64,000 nucleotides of DNA from CAYPEK01 sp964409645 (GTDB lineage: Bacteria > UBP15 > UBA6099). Made by a program: the position numbers and the translations under genes. This document shows positions 40,863 through 49,588 of the stretch, in pieces. The notes beneath the pieces were generated by a model. That model saw nothing but the letters and a program-made list of their open reading frames with translations. It searched no databases and was not told the origin of the DNA. The stretch lies in contig CAYPEK010000002.1 in assembly GCA_964409645.1 (NCBI GenBank), forward strand, positions 1-64,000, given 5' to 3'. Position 1 is the stretch's first letter, and every line of letters starts with the position of its first letter.

Positions 40863-41693
40863 ATGGGTGGCGGAAAGAAGAAAAAAAGTAAACCGGCAAT
40901 ATTTGGGCCCAACACGTTGTGGAATTCCGAGTTCGTGATGGAGTGCACGGCGTTACGGCCGAAGTGGGCGGTGGTGCTCGGTTCGGGTTTTTCCGGCGTT
41001 GCGGCTCGGCTCGAAAAATGGGCGGCATTTCCATACGAAATGCTGCGCGGTATTCCGGCGGCGCGAGTGGAAGGGCATGAGGGCCGGCTTGTTGCGGGGC
41101 TGCTCGGCGGCACGGCGGTCGCCGTATTCAGCGGGAGGCCGCATCCTTACGAGACGGGTTCTTTCGATGCATCTCTCGAACATGTGCGGCTCGCAACGGC
41201 GATCGGCGTTGAAAAGATTGTTTTGACAAATGCCGCCGGGGGACTTGACCCGCGATTCGCAGCTGGTGACTTAATGGTTATTTCGGACCACATAAATCTT
41301 ATGCCGGCATCGTTTGGTGTCCTCGCGCCGGGCGCGGGCGGCGAGCCGGTTTACGACGGAGAACTCGGCGGCCGTCTTGCTTCATTGTGCGCTGTGCGAG
41401 GGGCGAGATGTTTCAGAGGCGTATATGCTGGACTCAGTGGGCCGACTTATGAAACGCCTGCCGAGATAAAATGGCTTAAGAAGATCGGAGCGGATGCGGT
41501 AGGTATGTCAACCGTGCACGAAGCGACGGAAGCGCGGCGTCTCGGGATGTGCGTGCTCGGCGTGTCATGCATATCGAATGTAGTTGGCCCGGCGATGGAA
41601 TCAGGCCCGACTCATGAAGAAGTTCTGCGCAATACCGCGCGAGCAGCGGAGATATTTGCGGATGCGTTGTACGAGATGGTAGGATCGAAATAG
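40863..41693 (+). CDS. Purine nucleoside phosphorylase (trimeric, PNP/MTAP family)
   Basis: A 276-residue enzyme that cleaves purine nucleosides with phosphate to free base and ribose-1-phosphate. Family motifs are present in order: VVLGSG (phosphate site), SGRPHPYETG (the R-x-H-x-Y-E site), TNAAGGLDP, GDLMVISDHINL, GPTYETPAEI, and VGMSTVHEATEARRLGM near the C-terminus. The first 35 residues include a poly-Lys stretch (GGGKKKKSK) and are atypical. ATG 40863 has no Shine-Dalgarno but sits 6-8 bases behind a -10-like TATATAGT; a start at ATG 40938 is possible. Guanosine/inosine specificity is inferred from the family. Confidence 0.88.
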   Translation: MGGGKKKKSKPAIFGPNTLWNSEFVMECTALRPKWAVVLGSGFSGVAARLEKWAAFPYEMLRGIPAARVEGHEGRLVAGLLGGTAVAVFSGRPHPYETGSFDASLEHVRLATAIGVEKIVLTNAAGGLDPRFAAGDLMVISDHINLMPASFGVLAPGAGGEPVYDGELGGRLASLCAVRGARCFRGVYAGLSGPTYETPAEIKWLKKIGADAVGMSTVHEATEARRLGMCVLGVSCISNVVGPAMESGPTHEEVLRNTARAAEIFADALYEMVGSK

Positions 41694-41790
41694 TAGTCAG
41701 AACCACCGATAGACACATATATTAAACACATTTAAAAGCAAGAACGCATTTCGCTTTTTTATTTCTCTTCGTTCTCTGCGTTCAGCCGTA

Positions 41791-43293
41791 TTAAGGAATC
41801 CGGACTTCGGTTTTTCCGGCCGGAACGGTGACGGTTTTATTTCCTGCGCCGGATTCAACAGCGAGTTCGAACGGCGTGTCTGTTTCGACCGCAATGACTA
41901 CCGGGTCTGTTTTTGCGTTTCTCTTTTCAGCAATCAGCGACACCTTCGGGTTGTCGCCGAAGTGGAAGTTGTTTACGCCGTGTTTGTCTGTGCGGGACAG
42001 GAGCCATCTCAGGCGGTCCGCCGGGGCGTCCGCGCGCAGACCGATTACATTTTCTATGAGCATTGCCACGGGACCGACGCCGCTCCAGCCGACGAAATCA
42101 GCCGCTGACGCGCTGCCGCGCGACGGATATTCAGGCGCGTAGTTTTCCCATATCGTTCCGGTGATCTGATACACCTTCAACATGTTTTCGAGGTGCTTCT
42201 CGACCGCCTCACGCGCGAAATCCTCGTAGCCGTAGTTTTCGAGTCCGCGCACGATCATGTATTCAGTCGGAGCCCAGACGCTGCCGCGCCAGTAGCCGCC
42301 CTCACGCTGGTAGTAGATATTGCTTGCCGCTGTAGTCGGGAACGGATGCGGCCGCCAGAATTCCTTTTTGTTCATCAGGTGCTTCTCGATCAGCCGTTTC
42401 GCGCGGTCCGGCGGCGCAATCTTCGCAAGGAGCGGCCAGAACGACGCAACCGTTTTCACCCGTGTCAGCTTCCCGTTTTCGTCGAGGTCGTAATACATGC
42501 CGGACTTTTCGTCCCAGAAGAAATCATTTACAAGGCGGGCGAGCACATCGTATTCGTTCTTGAAATAGTCCGCGTCGGCTTTGTTGCCGATCAGCTCCGC
42601 GATGCGCGAGAGGCAGAGCGCGTTGAGCGCCTGCTGAGACGTCAGGTCCACCCAACTGTATCCGTAGGAGAGTCCGGAGTCGTCGCCTTTGGCGAAAATG
42701 CGCGGCGAATTGTCCATGCCGCTGGCGAGGTTGGTCGTCCAGTAAAGGCCGGTCGGCAGAAGGCGGTGCGCCTTGATCCATTCGTAGTAGTTCTTGAGGT
42801 GCGGATATACGGTCGTGAAGCGGGACGCGTCGCCTGTGATAAGATATGTTTCCCACTCGACCCATGAATATAGCGGCGGGTTGATCGCGTTGTTGTGTTT
42901 CGGGCCCCAGTAGTCCGTGCCGTCCGTCTCGCGGATTTCGCGGTCGATGAAGCCGTCCGGATGCTGTTTGGCATAAAAATTATCGAATGATTTTACGCCG
43001 GGCACAACATCCTGCGCGTAGCGACCGAACATCACCATGAAGCAAGAGTCCCACTGGAAAATGTTCTCGGAAAACCCCTCGTCCATATAGACGGAAACGA
43101 AACCGCTTCCGGGTCTCGGAGAGCGGACTTTGCCCTTTGCGAGTTCCCACGATTTCCAGTATAGGTCCGTAAATTTCGGGCCTTCGGTGAGCACTGGAAC
43201 CGGCAGGCGGTCGTCCACCTTGTTTTTCGCGCGCGCGCCCGCGCAGAATACGATGAGAAGCAGAAATACTATTGTAATGGTTCGTGTTTTCAT
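41791..43293 (-). CDS. Secreted GH63/MGH1-like glycoside hydrolase
   Basis: A 500-residue exported enzyme with an (alpha/alpha)6 toroid pattern, as in the GH37/GH63/MGH1 clan. The signal peptide is MKTRTITIVFLLLIVFCAGARA. The toroid motifs are GFSENIFQWDSCFMVMFGRYA (substrate-binding Asp), NPPLYSWVEWETYLITGD, SGMDNSPR, EYDVLARLVNDFFWDE, YWRGSVWAPTEYMIVRGLENYG and IWENYAPE. A short beta C-terminus follows. In this clan the substrates are alpha-linked gluco- or mannosides; the exact one cannot be read. ATG 43293 is chosen over 43299 because the signal peptide begins there and a near-consensus promoter ends 7 bases before it, implying a leaderless mRNA. It is convergent with the phosphorylase gene. 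Confidence 0.85.
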   Translation of the reverse strand: MKTRTITIVFLLLIVFCAGARAKNKVDDRLPVPVLTEGPKFTDLYWKSWELAKGKVRSPRPGSGFVSVYMDEGFSENIFQWDSCFMVMFGRYAQDVVPGVKSFDNFYAKQHPDGFIDREIRETDGTDYWGPKHNNAINPPLYSWVEWETYLITGDASRFTTVYPHLKNYYEWIKAHRLLPTGLYWTTNLASGMDNSPRIFAKGDDSGLSYGYSWVDLTSQQALNALCLSRIAELIGNKADADYFKNEYDVLARLVNDFFWDEKSGMYYDLDENGKLTRVKTVASFWPLLAKIAPPDRAKRLIEKHLMNKKEFWRPHPFPTTAASNIYYQREGGYWRGSVWAPTEYMIVRGLENYGYEDFAREAVEKHLENMLKVYQITGTIWENYAPEYPSRGSASAADFVGWSGVGPVAMLIENVIGLRADAPADRLRWLLSRTDKHGVNNFHFGDNPKVSLIAEKRNAKTDPVVIAVETDTPFELAVESGAGNKTVTVPAGKTEVRIP

Positions 43294-43300
43294 GTGCATG

Positions 43301-43329
43301 ATTATATCAATTTAAAGGATTGATGTTAA
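43301..43329 (-). promoter_or_regulatory. Near-consensus promoter placed for a leaderless transcript
   Basis: On the minus strand TTAACA (43329-43324), 17 bases, then TATAAT (43306-43301). Only seven bases separate the -10 from ATG 43293, so transcription should begin at or next to the start codon. No Shine-Dalgarno is present. Confidence 0.65.
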
Positions 43330-43371
43330 TCGGGAAAAATTTGTTTGTGATTTCATCCGGGTGGTGAAAAT

Positions 43372-44880
43372 TCAGACGTCGTGCGATTTCCATTTTTTTA
43401 GCGCGGGGTAGAGGGCGGTATGTGCTGCGAGTTTGCGAGTGTAGAATTCCGCGCATTCCTTGTTCGGAATGTAGAGTTTCTTTCGGCGTACCGTTGCGGC
43501 GGCGGCTTCGCGGTGCGATTTGTAAATGCCGGTTGCAAGACCCGCGAGAATCGCCGCGCCAAGCCCGCCTGCTTCGGATACGTCGAGTGCTGCGACCGGT
43601 CTGTCAAACACGTCTGCTTTAAGTTGCAGCCAGAACGGCGACCGCGCCCCGCCGCCTATCGCCTCCAGTTCCCGCACTTCGACTCCCGCGCCGCGCAACA
43701 GTTCGAGATTCATTCTTATTTCGAGTGTGACTCCTTCGAGGAGTGCGCGTATGAACTCCGCCCGGGTTGTGCCGAAACCGAGGCCGACGATCGCGCCGAA
43801 CGCGTCCGGGTCGAATCTCGGCGTGCCGCTTGTTGTGAAGTGAGGCAGGACGTGAAGGGCGGTAGGTTTTTTTGCCGCTTTCGCGAGAAGGATATCGTAA
43901 ACGTCGCGGCCTGTACGCTCTGCTTCCGTTTTTTCAGCGTCGCCGAAAACGTCACGGAACCAGCGAAGCAGTGCGCCGCCTGTGTAATTGAACGCGAGCG
44001 TAGCGTACATTCCGGGGATGGCATGTGGCGAGCAGCAGAAGTTGTTGTTCAGCATCTTGGAATTAACGGTTGCGCGGCTGAGGGCGGCCGTGACGCATTC
44101 AACGGTGCCTGTTGAGTCGCAGGCGAGGCCGGGTTCGACGACACCACAGCCGAGAGCGCCCGCGATCTGGTCGTGCGCGCCGGTCGCGACGATGACACCT
44201 CGCCGGAGGCCGAGTTTGTTTGCAACCGTGTTGGATACCTCGCCAAGTGCTGTGCCCGACGCGGAAGGAGCAGCGAACAGACCGGCGTCGAGTCCAGCCG
44301 CATCGAGTATTTCATCGCTCCACTTCATTTTGTGAATGTCGAAGGCCATAGAGCGTGCGGCGAGCGAATAATCTATCGCGGGCTGCAGGCCGAGCGATCG
44401 GATGAAGAGGTCCTCGAAGAGCAGGAACTTATGCGCGCGGCGGAAAAGGGTGGGGCGGTTGCGTTTCAGCCACATAATCTTGCAGATTGTGAATGTGTGG
44501 TTGGGTGGCGCGCCCGTTATGCGGTGAAGTCGGGAAACTCCGATGGAATCTACAAGTTCGCGGCACTCATCCGCGCCGCGAGTATCGAAACCGGCGATCG
44601 CGCGTGCGACGGGACGGCCATTTTTATCGACCGGAGCCGCGGCTTCGCCGAGAACGGAAACGCTGAGTGCGGTAACCGGGTCGCGCCGTGTGTGCGCTGC
44701 CGCCTCAGCGAGAGCGTCGTGCGCGTCGCGTATTACGCGCTCCGCGTCGAGCTCGACCCAGCCGGGTTTCGGCAGTGTCAGCGGATATTCGCGGTACGCC
44801 CGCGCGATGATGCGGCCTTTAGCGTCGAATACGGTTGCTTTAGCGCCGGTTGTTCCTATGTCGATACCAGCAAGTCTCAT
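43372..44880 (-). CDS. FGGY-family carbohydrate kinase
   Basis: A 502-residue ATP-dependent sugar kinase of the ribulokinase/xylulokinase/gluconokinase family. It shows GIDIGTTGAKATVFD (ATP phosphate 1 site), GFDTRGADE in the substrate region, the catalytic-type segment VIVATGAHDQIAGALGCG with its Asp, the GTVECV phosphate 2 region, and EAIGGGARSPFWLQLKADVF with GGLGAAILAG near the C-terminus (adenosine site). GGAG lies 7 bases before the ATG and a promoter lies just upstream. The sugar is unknown, but the setting beside glycosidases suggests a released monosaccharide. It lies on the same strand as, but is separately promoted from, the polyphosphate block. Confidence 0.93.
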   Translation of the reverse strand: MRLAGIDIGTTGAKATVFDAKGRIIARAYREYPLTLPKPGWVELDAERVIRDAHDALAEAAAHTRRDPVTALSVSVLGEAAAPVDKNGRPVARAIAGFDTRGADECRELVDSIGVSRLHRITGAPPNHTFTICKIMWLKRNRPTLFRRAHKFLLFEDLFIRSLGLQPAIDYSLAARSMAFDIHKMKWSDEILDAAGLDAGLFAAPSASGTALGEVSNTVANKLGLRRGVIVATGAHDQIAGALGCGVVEPGLACDSTGTVECVTAALSRATVNSKMLNNNFCCSPHAIPGMYATLAFNYTGGALLRWFRDVFGDAEKTEAERTGRDVYDILLAKAAKKPTALHVLPHFTTSGTPRFDPDAFGAIVGLGFGTTRAEFIRALLEGVTLEIRMNLELLRGAGVEVRELEAIGGGARSPFWLQLKADVFDRPVAALDVSEAGGLGAAILAGLATGIYKSHREAAAATVRRKKLYIPNKECAEFYTRKLAAHTALYPALKKWKSHDV

Positions 44881-44900
44881 TTAGTGTCTCCGCAAAAGCA

Positions 44901-44929
44901 ATCATAACAAATATCGAATGAGCGGTGAA
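44901..44929 (-). promoter_or_regulatory. Promoter of the FGGY kinase gene
   Basis: On the minus strand TTCACC (44929-44924), 17 bases, then TATGAT (44906-44901) preceded by an extended TGn. The start of transcription would be about 14 bases before the ATG, leaving just room for the GGAG ribosome site. Confidence 0.55.
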
Positions 44930-44991
44930 GCATTATAAACGCATTAATAGTATCTGAGCGGATGTTGTTTTGGCTCGCGTCGTAAAACGGG

Positions 44992-45375
44992 TCAGCCGAC
45001 GAACTTACATTTGATTGTAAGTTCCCTGCTGGTGATTTCCTGTAGGACGTCGCCTTTTCTGAGTGCGCTCTCGCATTCCGGGTTCAGGTTCGCGCCGGAC
45101 ACGCAATTGATGGTTATGGCGCCGGCCGAAGATTTCGCCGAGATGGAATGAACGAGCTCGAAGTGGGAGAAATCCAGCCCGTCGGCGATGCGCAGAATGC
45201 CCGCGAGCATCCCGACTCGCTTCTGGTCGTCCTCGGAAAGCGCCGCGTACGCATCCACTTTCCGGCTCGGACCCGATTTGCGATGGAAGAGAGCGATCAG
45301 AGAGACAAGCAGCTTGTCGTTGTCGGAGAGCGGGCTCAGGTCTCCGGCGCTGATGATGCGGAAAGAATTTTTGTG
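44992..45375 (-). CDS. HD-type domain related to the C-terminus of Ppx/GppA exopolyphosphatases (5' end in assembly gap)
   Basis: About 128 residues are visible. They begin HKNSFRIISAGDLSPLS, continue SLIALFHRKSGPSRK and VGMLAGILRIADGLDFSH, and end in a beta-rich tail. The pattern H-K-x-S ... F-H-R-K ... L-R-I-A-D-x-L-D is the HD-like domain that follows the ASKHA core in Ppx/GppA phosphatases, and it also occurs alone in polyphosphate gene clusters. The N-terminus is lost in the 100-N gap at 45376. It may be a separate gene or, less likely, the tail of the phosphatase gene at 45476. Polyphosphate or (p)ppGpp hydrolysis or binding is inferred from family and context. Confidence 0.7.
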   Translation of the reverse strand, partial: HKNSFRIISAGDLSPLSDNDKLLVSLIALFHRKSGPSRKVDAYAALSEDDQKRVGMLAGILRIADGLDFSHFELVHSISAKSSAGAITINCVSGANLNPECESALRKGDVLQEITSRELTIKCKFVG

Positions 45376-45475
45376 NNNNNNNNNNNNNNNNNNNNNNNNN
45401 NNNNNNNNNNNNNNNNNNNNNNNNNNNNNNNNNNNNNNNNNNNNNNNNNNNNNNNNNNNNNNNNNNNNNNNNNNN
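45376..45475. other. Assembly gap 3 (100 N) in the polyphosphate block
   Basis: The flanks do not repeat each other. The real length is unknown, so the apparent in-frame joining of a phosphatase domain to an HD domain across it is not evidence of fusion. Confidence 0.95.
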
Positions 45476-46146
45476 AGTTTGTGTTTCCTGATCGCCGCGA
45501 CCGCTTTTTCGACGTCGTACTCGACTCTGTAGTGGGTGACCTGAATTCCGCGCGCCTTAATTTTCATGATTGCGTATGAAGCGCGCGGGTCGCCGTCGTC
45601 CGGCCTGCCGACGCTTCCGGGATTTACGAAACTGACGCCGTCCACCTCGACTACGAAAGGAGTGTGAGAGTGACCGCAGATGATAACGTCTGCTTTTGCC
45701 GATTTCGCGAGCGTTCGCAGGCGCGCTGTGGGAGTGTCCGGATTAAGGTGCTCCTTAACTGAAAGCGGGCTGCCGTGCACGATCAGGATGTTGCTGCCGC
45801 GCACTTTAAAGCGCAATTCCGTCGGAAGCGAGCGCAGGTAGCTGATGCTTTCGGCCGACAGATGCTTGTACGCCCACGAGAAGGCTTTCCACTTATCTTC
45901 CGGTTTCGTCTTTTTCCATTCGTCGAGTTTTTTGCTTACGCGCAACACTTTCTGGTCGTAATTTCCGATGATGTTTTTCGACGATTCCTTTTTGAGGATT
46001 TTCACAACTTCGTCGGGATAAGCGCCGTAGCCCACAAAGTCGCCTGCGTTCCATATCTCGACCGCGCCTTCCTTTTTTGCGTGTTCGAGCACTGCTTCGA
46101 GCGCTTGCAGGTTTGCATGGATGTCGGCGATGAGAGCGATTTTCAC
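45476..46146 (-). CDS. Calcineurin-type metallophosphoesterase (YfcE/MJ0936-like), 3' end in gap
   Basis: About 223 residues are visible, close to the usual 160-250 of this family. All metal-binding motifs are present: D8-x-H10 (ADIHANLQA), D36 (NAGDFVGYG), N62 (GNYDQ, where many relatives have GNCD or GNHD), H124 (VHGSP) and H159-S-H161 (CGHSHTPF), followed by NPGSVGRP. Such enzymes hydrolyse phosphodiesters or phosphomonoesters using Mn or Fe. ATG 46146 overlaps the CHAD gene stop by four bases (ATGA), so it is translationally coupled to CHAD and PPK1. The C-terminus is lost in the gap. The physiological substrate is unknown; polyphosphate-related chemistry is suggested only by context. Confidence 0.88.
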
Positions 46147-47246
46147 TTTTCGTCCTCCGTTTTCGGCCTTTCGTTTGTTTCGGCGGCGCCGCCGTCAGTA
46201 TTATTTTCCGCCGCCGCCGTTTCCGGCTCCGAGGGGTTGTCCGCATCCGGAGCAGGGGGCTTTTCCGGTTCTTTCGGTTCGGCGAACATCGTTTCCACGA
46301 AATTCTTCCACACCTGCGACTTGGTCATCTTCGGCCAGAATTCGAGCAGTTCTTGGCGGCGCCGCGCCCGGAACGAGACGCGGTCCGCGCCGAGTTGATC
46401 CATTCCGGGCTTCAGTTTTCCGATGCCTATCGGCTTTCCGTAGAACTCGACGGCACGGCCGCGCTCCTCTTCCATGAACACCGGCAGCATCGAGGTCCAG
46501 ACGTCGCAGTCGTGGATGTCTCCCAGCAGTTCCTGTATGTTTTTTATCTGCTTGATCGCTTTCGGCAGCACTTCAGGAAACCACGTTTCAAACGTCTCCA
46601 TCGTGTAGCGCAGCCGTTTAGCGGCAATCCTCATCTGATGCAGTTCGTTGACATTGCCGCTGTCCTGAAGATAAATATCATGGCCGATCAGCTCCATAAT
46701 GCCCGACGCCATCGCGCCGCGCGCGAAATCGATCGACGCGGCGGCGGGCAGCTCTGACGCGGCCTGCATCCTCGCCAGCACGCGAAGGTCTCTGAGCGTC
46801 TCATTCATGTTCTCGAACACCCTGTTTGTTATCAACTGGTCGATGGCTTTGATCACTTTCGCCTGTTCGCGGTCGCGCATCTGTTTTATTCGGAGTTCAA
46901 GCCGCGACACGCCCTGTTTTGATTTCTCGTCCTTATGCGCCGCTTTGAACTCTTCGAGAAAGATTATCTGCACGTCGCAGTCGCGTGCGATGCCGAGCGC
47001 GCGGGTGAGCCGGCGGATTTCCTTCGTCCAGTCTTTGAGTTGCTTATTGGGGAAGATGCCGCCGAACACTCTGAGCCGCGCGCGGAGGCGGCGGGTGGCC
47101 ACGCGCATCCGGTGCACATGCTCCGGGTCTTTGGCTTCCTTCACGCCTTCGGTTTCCTCGCAGATCGCCTTCAGTGATTCCAGCATCGATTCCGTGCCCA
47201 GAATCACGAAGCGCGGGTCCGCCTTGAGTTTAGGAATATGGTTCAT
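46143..47246 (-). CDS. CHAD-domain polyphosphate-binding protein
   Basis: A 367-residue protein. Two helical halves carry the conserved CHAD basic and His residues: EHVHRMRVATRRLRARLRVF in the first, and NELHQMRIAAKRLRYTMETF in the second. The charged helices of CHAD domains bind polyphosphate. The last 45 residues are an acidic, Pro/Glu/Asn-rich disordered tail (AEPKEPEKPPAPDAD and onward). ATG 47246 overlaps the ppk1 stop by four bases, and its own stop overlaps the phosphatase start likewise. The long in-frame N-terminal extension up to 47615 overlaps ppk1 and is rejected. The role is probably to bring polyphosphate granules and enzymes together. Confidence 0.93.
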   Translation of the reverse strand: MNHIPKLKADPRFVILGTESMLESLKAICEETEGVKEAKDPEHVHRMRVATRRLRARLRVFGGIFPNKQLKDWTKEIRRLTRALGIARDCDVQIIFLEEFKAAHKDEKSKQGVSRLELRIKQMRDREQAKVIKAIDQLITNRVFENMNETLRDLRVLARMQAASELPAAASIDFARGAMASGIMELIGHDIYLQDSGNVNELHQMRIAAKRLRYTMETFETWFPEVLPKAIKQIKNIQELLGDIHDCDVWTSMLPVFMEEERGRAVEFYGKPIGIGKLKPGMDQLGADRVSFRARRRQELLEFWPKMTKSQVWKNFVETMFAEPKEPEKPPAPDADNPSEPETAAAENNTDGGAAETNERPKTEDEK

Positions 47247-49438
47247 TCTTCGGCCTCTTGTCCCCAGTGTTCGATCAACCATTGCTGCGAGTCGAAAGGC
47301 TCCTCTCCGGGAGCGGGTTTTATCCAGCGGTATTTGCCGTCGGGCAACAGTTCGCGGCACTGTGATGTGTCCTTGAAGTGGACTGCCAGAATCTGGTCGA
47401 TAATCGTTCTCTTGAGATCCGAATCCTCGACCGGGAACAGCGTCTCGACGCGCCGGTTGAGGTTGCGAGGCATGAGGTCGGCGCTGCCCGTGAGCACCTC
47501 TTCGTTTCCGCCGTTCCGGAAATAATAGAATCGCGCATGTTCGAGGAAGCGGCCGACGATCGAAGTCACGCGGATGTTGTCGCTGACGCCCGGCACGCCC
47601 GGCCGCAGGCAGCATATCCCGCGCACCTGAAGGTCCACTTTCACGCCTTTTTGCGACGCCTGATACAGCTTTGCGATCATCTTTCTGTCAACGAGTGAGT
47701 TCATCTTGAACATAAGGCGTCCGCCGCCGTTTTTCTCGTGTATTTTTATCTCCCTGTCTATGCGGCTCGCGAGCTGTTTTCTCATCTCGTACGGCGCGGC
47801 GAGTATCTTCCGGCATTTTTCCTGCTTGGCGCAACCGGTCAGCACGTTGAAGAGTTCGGATATGTCCGCGCCGAGTTCCGGCCGTACCGAAAAGAAGCCG
47901 ATGTCGGTGTAAAGTTTAGCCGTCACCGGGTTGTAGTTGCCCGTACTCAGGTGCACGTAGCGCGCGAGTTTTTTTCCTTCGCGCCGCACGACGAGGCACA
48001 GCTTGGCGTGTGTTTTCAGCCCCATCACGCCGTAGATCACGTGCGCGCCTTCGTCTTCGAGCTTCCTCGCCCAGTTGATGTTGTGTTCCTCGTCGAACCG
48101 GGCTTTGAGTTCGACAACCGCCGCCACCTGCTTTCCGTTCTGCCTCGCTTCGAGCAGCGCGTCCACAACGGGCGAATTTCTGCCTATGCGGTAGAGCGTT
48201 ATCTTAATCGCGATCACGTCCGGGTCGTTCGCGGCCTGCCGCAGAAAATCTATCGTCGGGTTGAAACTGTCATACGGGTGATAGACGAGAATGTCGTCGG
48301 ATGCGATTGCCTTGAAGATGCCGCCCTTGCCGGAGAACGCCGCCGGTATTGTCGGGCTGAACGTCGAATACTTGATGTCGGGGCGGTCGATGCCGTCGAA
48401 TTTCATCAGGTCCGCCATGCCGAGCATCGAGGTGTGTGTGTAAACGTGCTCGGGCGTAATATTCATGTTGCGGATCAGAATATTTTTCACGCGCTCGGGC
48501 ATCGTGTTGTCGATCTCGAGGCGGACAGCGCTGCCGTAAGGCCGCAGGTCGAGGTTTTCCTCGACGGAGGCGAGCAGGTCTTCGATCTCCTCTTCGTCGA
48601 GCTTGATGTCCGCGTCGCGGGTTATCCTGAACGGGTAGCTCGCGACTATCTCCATGCCCCTGAAAAGCATCGGAAGGTTCGCGGCGACCAAGTCCTCCAA
48701 CAGTATGAAGCTGGCGTTGTACGAGCGCTTGCGCCCGATGTATTCCTCGTAATCGGTACGGTTTTTCTCGGGGGCCGGCAGAAAGCGCGGCAATATGCCG
48801 GGCATCTTCAGTCTCGCGAAACGCTCTTTCTTCGGCTGATCGCGCAGAACGATTGCGAGGTTCATGCAGAGGTTCGAAATATGCGGCCACGGATGCGAGG
48901 GGTCGAAAAGCAGCGGTGTCAGAGCCGGAAAAATCTGTTCCTCGAAGTACCGGCTCAACAGTTTCTTCTGATTGTTGTTCAGGTCCTTGTATTTGAGAAT
49001 TTTGATTCCCGCTTTGTTCAGCAGCGGCTTCAGATTGGTCTCCCAGAGATCGGACTGCGTTTTGAACTGTTCGAGCAGCACGGAGCGGATGCCAGCGAGC
49101 TGCTCGGAAGGGGTCATTCCGTCCGGTGTCATGCCGCCCGCGCCGGCGCTCTCCCGCCGCCTGAGTCCGGACACGCGCACCATGAAGAACTCGTCGAGGT
49201 TGTTGGCGTAAATGCCGAGGAATTTCACGCGTTCGAGGAGCGGTTTTCGTTCGTCGATTGCCTCTTCGAGCACTCGCCAGTTGAATTCGAGCCAGCTCAG
49301 TTCCCTGTTGATGTAGAGGCATGGGTCGCTGAGGTCAGCAGCCTGTGTTGTTTCGTCCGCCGGGGCCGCGACCGGTTCCTCCGCCGGTTTTTTGCGCCGT
49401 GCGCCCGGTACGGCACGGGGTTTCTTTTTTTCGGTCAT
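47243..49438 (-). CDS. ppk1: Polyphosphate kinase 1
   Basis: A 731-residue enzyme that builds inorganic polyphosphate from ATP, and the reverse. An N-terminal Lys/Arg/Pro/Ala-rich tail of about 35 residues precedes the standard start YINRELSWLEFNWRVLEEA. Further marks are HPWPHISNL, the phospholipase-D-like active-site segments with phospho-acceptor His 477 (GLKTHAKLCLV) and second His 634 (GRFLEHARFYYF), and DLMPRNLNRRVE near the end. ATG 49438 was chosen because GGAAGG lies 5 bases upstream and homology starts soon after. It leads a coupled operon with CHAD and a metallophosphatase, and follows the PPK2-type gene. Confidence 0.96.
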   Translation of the reverse strand: MTEKKKPRAVPGARRKKPAEEPVAAPADETTQAADLSDPCLYINRELSWLEFNWRVLEEAIDERKPLLERVKFLGIYANNLDEFFMVRVSGLRRRESAGAGGMTPDGMTPSEQLAGIRSVLLEQFKTQSDLWETNLKPLLNKAGIKILKYKDLNNNQKKLLSRYFEEQIFPALTPLLFDPSHPWPHISNLCMNLAIVLRDQPKKERFARLKMPGILPRFLPAPEKNRTDYEEYIGRKRSYNASFILLEDLVAANLPMLFRGMEIVASYPFRITRDADIKLDEEEIEDLLASVEENLDLRPYGSAVRLEIDNTMPERVKNILIRNMNITPEHVYTHTSMLGMADLMKFDGIDRPDIKYSTFSPTIPAAFSGKGGIFKAIASDDILVYHPYDSFNPTIDFLRQAANDPDVIAIKITLYRIGRNSPVVDALLEARQNGKQVAAVVELKARFDEEHNINWARKLEDEGAHVIYGVMGLKTHAKLCLVVRREGKKLARYVHLSTGNYNPVTAKLYTDIGFFSVRPELGADISELFNVLTGCAKQEKCRKILAAPYEMRKQLASRIDREIKIHEKNGGGRLMFKMNSLVDRKMIAKLYQASQKGVKVDLQVRGICCLRPGVPGVSDNIRVTSIVGRFLEHARFYYFRNGGNEEVLTGSADLMPRNLNRRVETLFPVEDSDLKRTIIDQILAVHFKDTSQCRELLPDGKYRWIKPAPGEEPFDSQQWLIEHWGQEAEE

Positions 49439-49588
49439 AAATACCTTCCTGTCGGGATGGGTTGCTTTCCGGCAACCGCCTTGGCTGTGATACTGAATGT
49501 AACTAATCGAAAATGAGTGCGGCGTGCGGCAGGGCGCGGGCACTGCATAACGCCCCGTGGTAAATCGTCGCCGTCACCTGAGCTGCTT

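Noticed and set aside
49458..49480. GGTTGC/GCAACC hairpin between the PPK2 gene and ppk1
   Set aside because: A short stem with no T run just before the ppk1 ribosome site; it could affect translation, but there is too little to call a feature.
47738..49516. 592-codon plus-strand open frame opposite ppk1
   Set aside because: It lies wholly antisense to a perfectly conserved PPK1 and has shadow-type composition (many Val, Arg, His, Phe).
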